DNA of 8,749 bases from assembly GCA_009843725.1 (NCBI GenBank), contig VYCX01000068.1:1-8749 (forward strand), read 5' to 3'. Below, one piece after another: positions 6,737 to 8,749 of this stretch. Within the stretch, counting starts at the first letter, position 1. The number at the start of each line of letters is the position of its first letter. The DNA comes from Boseongicola sp. SB0675_bin_26. Lineage in GTDB: Bacteria > Pseudomonadota > Alphaproteobacteria > Rhodobacterales > Rhodobacteraceae. A program made the translations under genes and the position numbers. Below the pieces are notes generated by a model. That model had not been told where the DNA came from. It did not search any database and saw only the letters and a program-made list of their open reading frames with translations.

Positions 6737-7984
6737 CGGAACGAAACCTGCAGGGCATGATTCCCATGTGGCCTCTTTGTGATGCCGCGAAGCTCTGCCT
6801 GCGATTCATGCAACGAGCGCGAGCAGCGCGACCGGCCCACTTGCGCCGGCGCATTGCGGTGACATCCACCGGCGGCGGTGCTTGTGCCATCGGCCATCGG
6901 GGAAACATGCCTTGAACTCAAGCTGCGCCGTGCGCGATTGCACGTCGACGAAGAAGGCTGTCTGAGGCGGCCGCCGGGTCAGCACCTTGCATGTATCGTT
7001 GGCAGAGCCACGAGTCCGTGATCTGCTGGAACGATCCGGCCGAAGCTGACCAGGCCGGCAAGGCCCAAGGCGATTTGGTTCGCATGATCCAGCCACGCGT
7101 CAACGCGGATTGACTGCGAGGGCCATCCTGCGGACGAGTGCCAGGCAAAATGGAAGAGTTCGACGAAACGCAAGGAAGTGAAGAGTGCCGTAGGACGGGA
7201 AACCCGGGACTTGCGACGGAGCGCCGCTCGCTCACCCGCCGAACCATTGGAGCCGCACTGCGTCGCGTTGCATCGGTCACGGCAGAGTTGCCTTGACATG
7301 GACACGTCTGGAAGCTGGTCACGCACTCCGGTCCGTGTGGACGAACCAGCACCGCATGGCCGACAGGGATGTCAAGCCTGCGACCTGTGTCTGCTCACGG
7401 AACGCGGGCAGGTCCGCTCCGTGAGAGTTCAAGGTGGACGTCCGGCGCATGGAGCTTCTCGTTGCCCGACCGCTCGCGGAGCAAACGGGTCTTGATCGCG
7501 AAAGATGCCAATTCCCCGGCCGGTCGTTCGCGGTCACCGACACCTGGGAGGACAAAGAGGTTGAGCGCATTCACAAGCCTGAGAACGGGCGTCTGACACG
7601 GCACGTGGCCGAGGCCACGCGAGGCCACGTCTTCGATCACGTCGGGCGATCCTCGGGGGACGGGTGCACCGGTGCCCGCGTTCCTGATCTTCGGTTCACA
7701 ACGGTTGCGTCCTGAAGTCTGGGGACCAAAGGGCATGACCCCATTTTGCCGGTGAGGCTGCCAGTCTGTGGCAGCAACGGATCTCGCGCATCAATGCTCG
7801 GCACCCAATCCAAGGGCCAGCGGAGCCCTTTCCCCTGGCGGTCCGCGAGGGGCATGCCAGTCGAGCAAAGGACCTTGTCGCGACGAGCTTCGCGTGCGAG
7901 GGCGATGACGGCGGAGCGCTTTCTCGCATTCAAGGTTCGTTAGAGGCCCGTCGACCGGCCGGTCTCCTGATTCCGCCATCTGAA
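6737..7984. other. Long gene-poor region without a recognisable product
   Basis: About 1.25 kb here carries no gene I can support. One minus-strand frame is open from 7790 to 6918 except for a single stop at 7395-7397. A plus-strand frame from 7434 to 7715 is also open and has a fairly natural composition. Neither frame has a convincing ribosome binding site, a recognisable domain or a clear codon-position bias, and I count about 70% G+C in third positions for both, so neither can be preferred. The stretch could be an eroded mobile element or a decayed gene. It also contains a strong nested dyad at 7603-7630 and a 10-bp palindrome GCACCGGTGC at 7666-7675. Confidence 0.5.
7603..7630. repeat. 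Nested inverted repeat with tandem 10-bp unit
   Basis: CGAGGCCACG occurs twice in tandem (7610-7619 and 7620-7629). It is preceded by ACGTGGCC (7603-7610), which is exactly complementary to GGCCACGT (7623-7630). The inner copy can pair too: CGTGGCC (7604-7610) with GGCCACG (7613-7619). Two mutually exclusive hairpins therefore share one left arm. Confidence 0.75.
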
Positions 7985-7991
7985 CGGATGG

Positions 7992-8020
7992 TTGCCCGCG
8001 CAGCAACTCCAGAGTACACT
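7992..8020 (+). promoter_or_regulatory. Candidate promoter of the small secreted-protein gene
   Basis: TTGCCC (7992-7997) and TACACT (8015-8020) each match four of six consensus bases and are spaced by exactly 17. Transcription would start near 8027 and give a leader of about 58 bases holding the two hairpins described separately. Confidence 0.4.
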
Positions 8021-8032
8021 CGCGTTGCGTTG

Positions 8033-8072
8033 CTGGCAGTACGCCAGAACAGGAACTCGTCTTTCAGACGAG
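8033..8072 (+). promoter_or_regulatory. Two tandem stem-loops in the 5' leader, the second next to the RBS
   Basis: The first is CTGGC (8033-8037) and GCCAG (8043-8047) around a five-base loop. The second is a perfect 7-bp stem, CTCGTCT (8056-8062) and AGACGAG (8066-8072), with a TTC loop. The right arm of the second ends at the first two bases of the AGGGAG ribosome binding site (8071-8076), so folding could affect translation. Either dyad could instead be a protein-binding operator. Confidence 0.5.
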
Positions 8073-8084
8073 GGAGAAGCCAAG

Positions 8085-8405
8085 ATGCACTTGCGCATGC
8101 TGTGTGTAGCAGTTGTAACTTCACTGTTTTTCCCACACACGTCCGTTCAAGCTGGCGAGGTTCGCTTGTTGTCTGACATTTGGGACTACATTCCTGTCGT
8201 TGAGTTTTGCGAGGGCATGAACGCCCCACAACGCTGCGTTTTCCATGACATTGTCTATGATGTAGAACGCGGTTTCGTCTATAGCGGACAGGACAAAGTT
8301 TGCTATCGCCGCAGCAGCGATCCATATGTCGCGAACAGTCCGCTCAATGAATGGACCTGTGGTACTCAATTGGTTAGCGGTTCTTGGACCTATAGCATAA
8401 ATTGA
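8085..8405 (+). CDS. Small secreted hypothetical protein with four cysteines
   Basis: I do not recognise this family. The 106-residue product has a clear signal peptide, MHLRMLCVAVVTSLFFPHTS then VQA at 21-23, giving a mature chain of about 83 residues that starts GEVRLLSD. Four cysteines remain after cleavage (42, 51, 73 and 92), an even number consistent with two disulfide bonds in the periplasm or outside the cell. Aromatic residues are frequent (Trp33, Tyr35, Tyr58, Phe64, Tyr66, Tyr74, Trp90, Trp101). The ATG at 8085 follows AGGGAG (8071-8076) by eight bases. The frame is open further upstream to 7992, but that part lacks a ribosome binding site. Base composition is clearly lower in GC than the operon to the left, by my count near 50%, with AT-rich codons such as GTT, TAT and AAT. 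This suggests horizontal acquisition. An envelope or effector-like role is possible but cannot be shown. Confidence 0.8.
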   Translation: MHLRMLCVAVVTSLFFPHTSVQAGEVRLLSDIWDYIPVVEFCEGMNAPQRCVFHDIVYDVERGFVYSGQDKVCYRRSSDPYVANSPLNEWTCGTQLVSGSWTYSIN

Positions 8406-8501
8406 ATCGAACGTCTCCTCACACAAGTCGCCCGACCTCGACGCACGGCTGAAGAGTTTTGCGACGGGAAGTTTCAAGTCAACCCCGCCTAGGAGTGCTG
8501 G

Positions 8502-8588
8502 ATGAACACCGTAAAGGCAGTACTGTTGCTTTAAGGAATTTCCTGTGCCGCAATGGCGGGGACGGCACAACCTGTCGAGGTTCCCGCG
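8502..8588 (+). pseudogene. Broken start of a secreted-protein gene (signal-peptide-like)
   Basis: ATG at 8502 is preceded by AGGAG (8491-8495) with a six-base spacer, a strong start site. It encodes MNTVKAVLLL and then hits TAA at 8532-8534. Read in the same frame past the stop, the sequence gives GISCAAMAGTAQPVEVPA. Together these make a convincing signal peptide with a hydrophobic core and a possible cleavage site after Ala-Gly-Thr-Ala. I infer a gene for an exported protein with a nonsense codon at position 11 and its remainder replaced by the IS4-type sequence that follows. A ten-codon leader peptide is an alternative. It starts 96 bases after the upstream small secreted-protein gene and may have shared its transcript. 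Confidence 0.4.
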
Positions 8589-8749
8589 ATGGCACGGACG
8601 GCGGCCGGGTTCGCCGGAGGAACGCGTCTTTCGGACCATCTCGGCGTGAGCGTGATCGCGCGCGTGTATCCGCGCGAGGCGGTGCGCGCGGCCCTGCGGT
8701 CCCTGGGCCGCGACAGCCGTCGGCGGCGCGACCTTCCCGCCGAGGTGAT
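8550..8749 (+). mobile_element. Left part of an IS4-family insertion sequence (runs off the window)
   Basis: The transposase start at 8589 and a sharp rise in GC near 8550 indicate that an insertion sequence begins here. The exact left end and the terminal inverted repeat cannot be defined because the right end is outside the window, so the start coordinate is approximate. A perfect 5-bp dyad AACCT/AGGTT (8569-8582) lies just before the transposase start. Confidence 0.4.
8589..8749 (+). CDS. IS4-family transposase, N-terminal part (partial at window end)
   Basis: The visible 53 codons begin MARTAAGFAGG and continue TRLSDHLGVSVIARVYPREA, then an RAALRSLGRDSRRRRDLPAEV segment. This is the N-terminal domain found on IS4-type DDE transposases: the (R)LSDH start, the VYP element, and the Arg-rich RDLP motif that precedes the catalytic domain. 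The DDE catalytic residues and the end of the gene lie beyond the window. ATG at 8589 is chosen because GAGG (8577-8580) precedes it by eight bases. The in-frame ATG at 8553 is possible, but its nearest purine-rich site is 15 bases away. The frame is uninterrupted to the edge, so the enzyme may be intact. Third positions are almost all G or C, unlike the AT-richer gene to the left, which fits a recent insertion. Confidence 0.8.
   Translation, partial: MARTAAGFAGGTRLSDHLGVSVIARVYPREAVRAALRSLGRDSRRRRDLPAEV

Noticed and set aside
6681..6908. N-terminal extension of the dehydrogenase to 6908
   Set aside because: The extension is rich in Arg and Ala, matches no SDR feature, lacks a ribosome binding site and contains the candidate promoter.
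7434..7715. Plus-strand frame of 93 codons
   Set aside because: It has a fairly natural composition but no ribosome binding site or recognisable domain, and its third-position bias is no better than that of the opposite strand.
8553..8588. ATG at 8553 as the transposase start
   Set aside because: The nearest purine-rich site is 15 bases away, whereas ATG 8589 has GAGG at eight bases. The segment also reads as the continuation of the broken signal peptide.
8121..8639. Minus-strand frame of 172 codons across the secreted-protein gene
   Set aside because: It is antisense to a gene with a strong RBS and signal peptide, has no start site of its own, and crosses the IS boundary.
1..8749. tRNA, rRNA or CRISPR array
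   Set aside because: No cloverleaf with a TTCGA-type T-loop in an acceptor context, no rRNA-like stretch, and no regularly spaced direct repeats were found by eye on either strand.

Overview
The window reads as a chromosomal segment of a high-GC Gram-negative bacterium, most likely a proteobacterium and perhaps an alphaproteobacterium. The reasons are the GC-rich codon use, the Shine-Dalgarno sites, the Sec signal peptides for a periplasm, a TAXI-type TRAP transporter, a beta-barrel-like fragment and an IS4-type transposase start. The taxonomic placement is an inference.

Left edge (1-579). The first ~330 bases are extremely GC-rich. The minus strand there carries a short stretch resembling the C-terminal strands of an autotransporter-like beta-barrel, with no intact upstream gene, so it is probably a remnant. 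Bases ~330-579 are lower in GC and form the upstream region of the transport operon, with a candidate promoter at 503-531 and several dyads.

Transport operon (580-5775, plus strand). Three genes lie head to tail: a periplasmic TAXI-family TRAP substrate-binding protein, a fused 4TM/12TM TRAP permease 34 bases downstream, and a SulP-family anion permease whose best start lies 43 bases inside the permease gene. The first two form a complete TRAP importer. The SulP protein carries a STAS domain, a helical linker and a C-terminal cyclic-nucleotide-binding-like domain that has lost the key phosphate-binding residues. The overlap suggests that the binding-protein importer and the anion permease are made together. 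The substrate cannot be read from sequence.

Convergent SDR gene (5868-6680, minus strand). An intact NAD(P)-dependent short-chain dehydrogenase with all catalytic residues ends 92 bases from the end of the SulP gene. A hairpin lies between the two genes.

Accessory zone (about 6700-8749). Roughly 1.4 kb has no recognisable gene, though one minus-strand frame of about 870 bases has a single interior stop. It is followed by an island of lower GC with a small secreted protein (8085-8405) that has four cysteines after its signal peptide. Its leader has two hairpins, one abutting the ribosome binding site. Then come the first ten codons of a signal-peptide-like gene (8502), stopped by TAA, and the 5' end of an IS4-family transposase running off the window. 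This right-hand part looks like a site of insertion and decay. No tRNA, rRNA or CRISPR array was seen.
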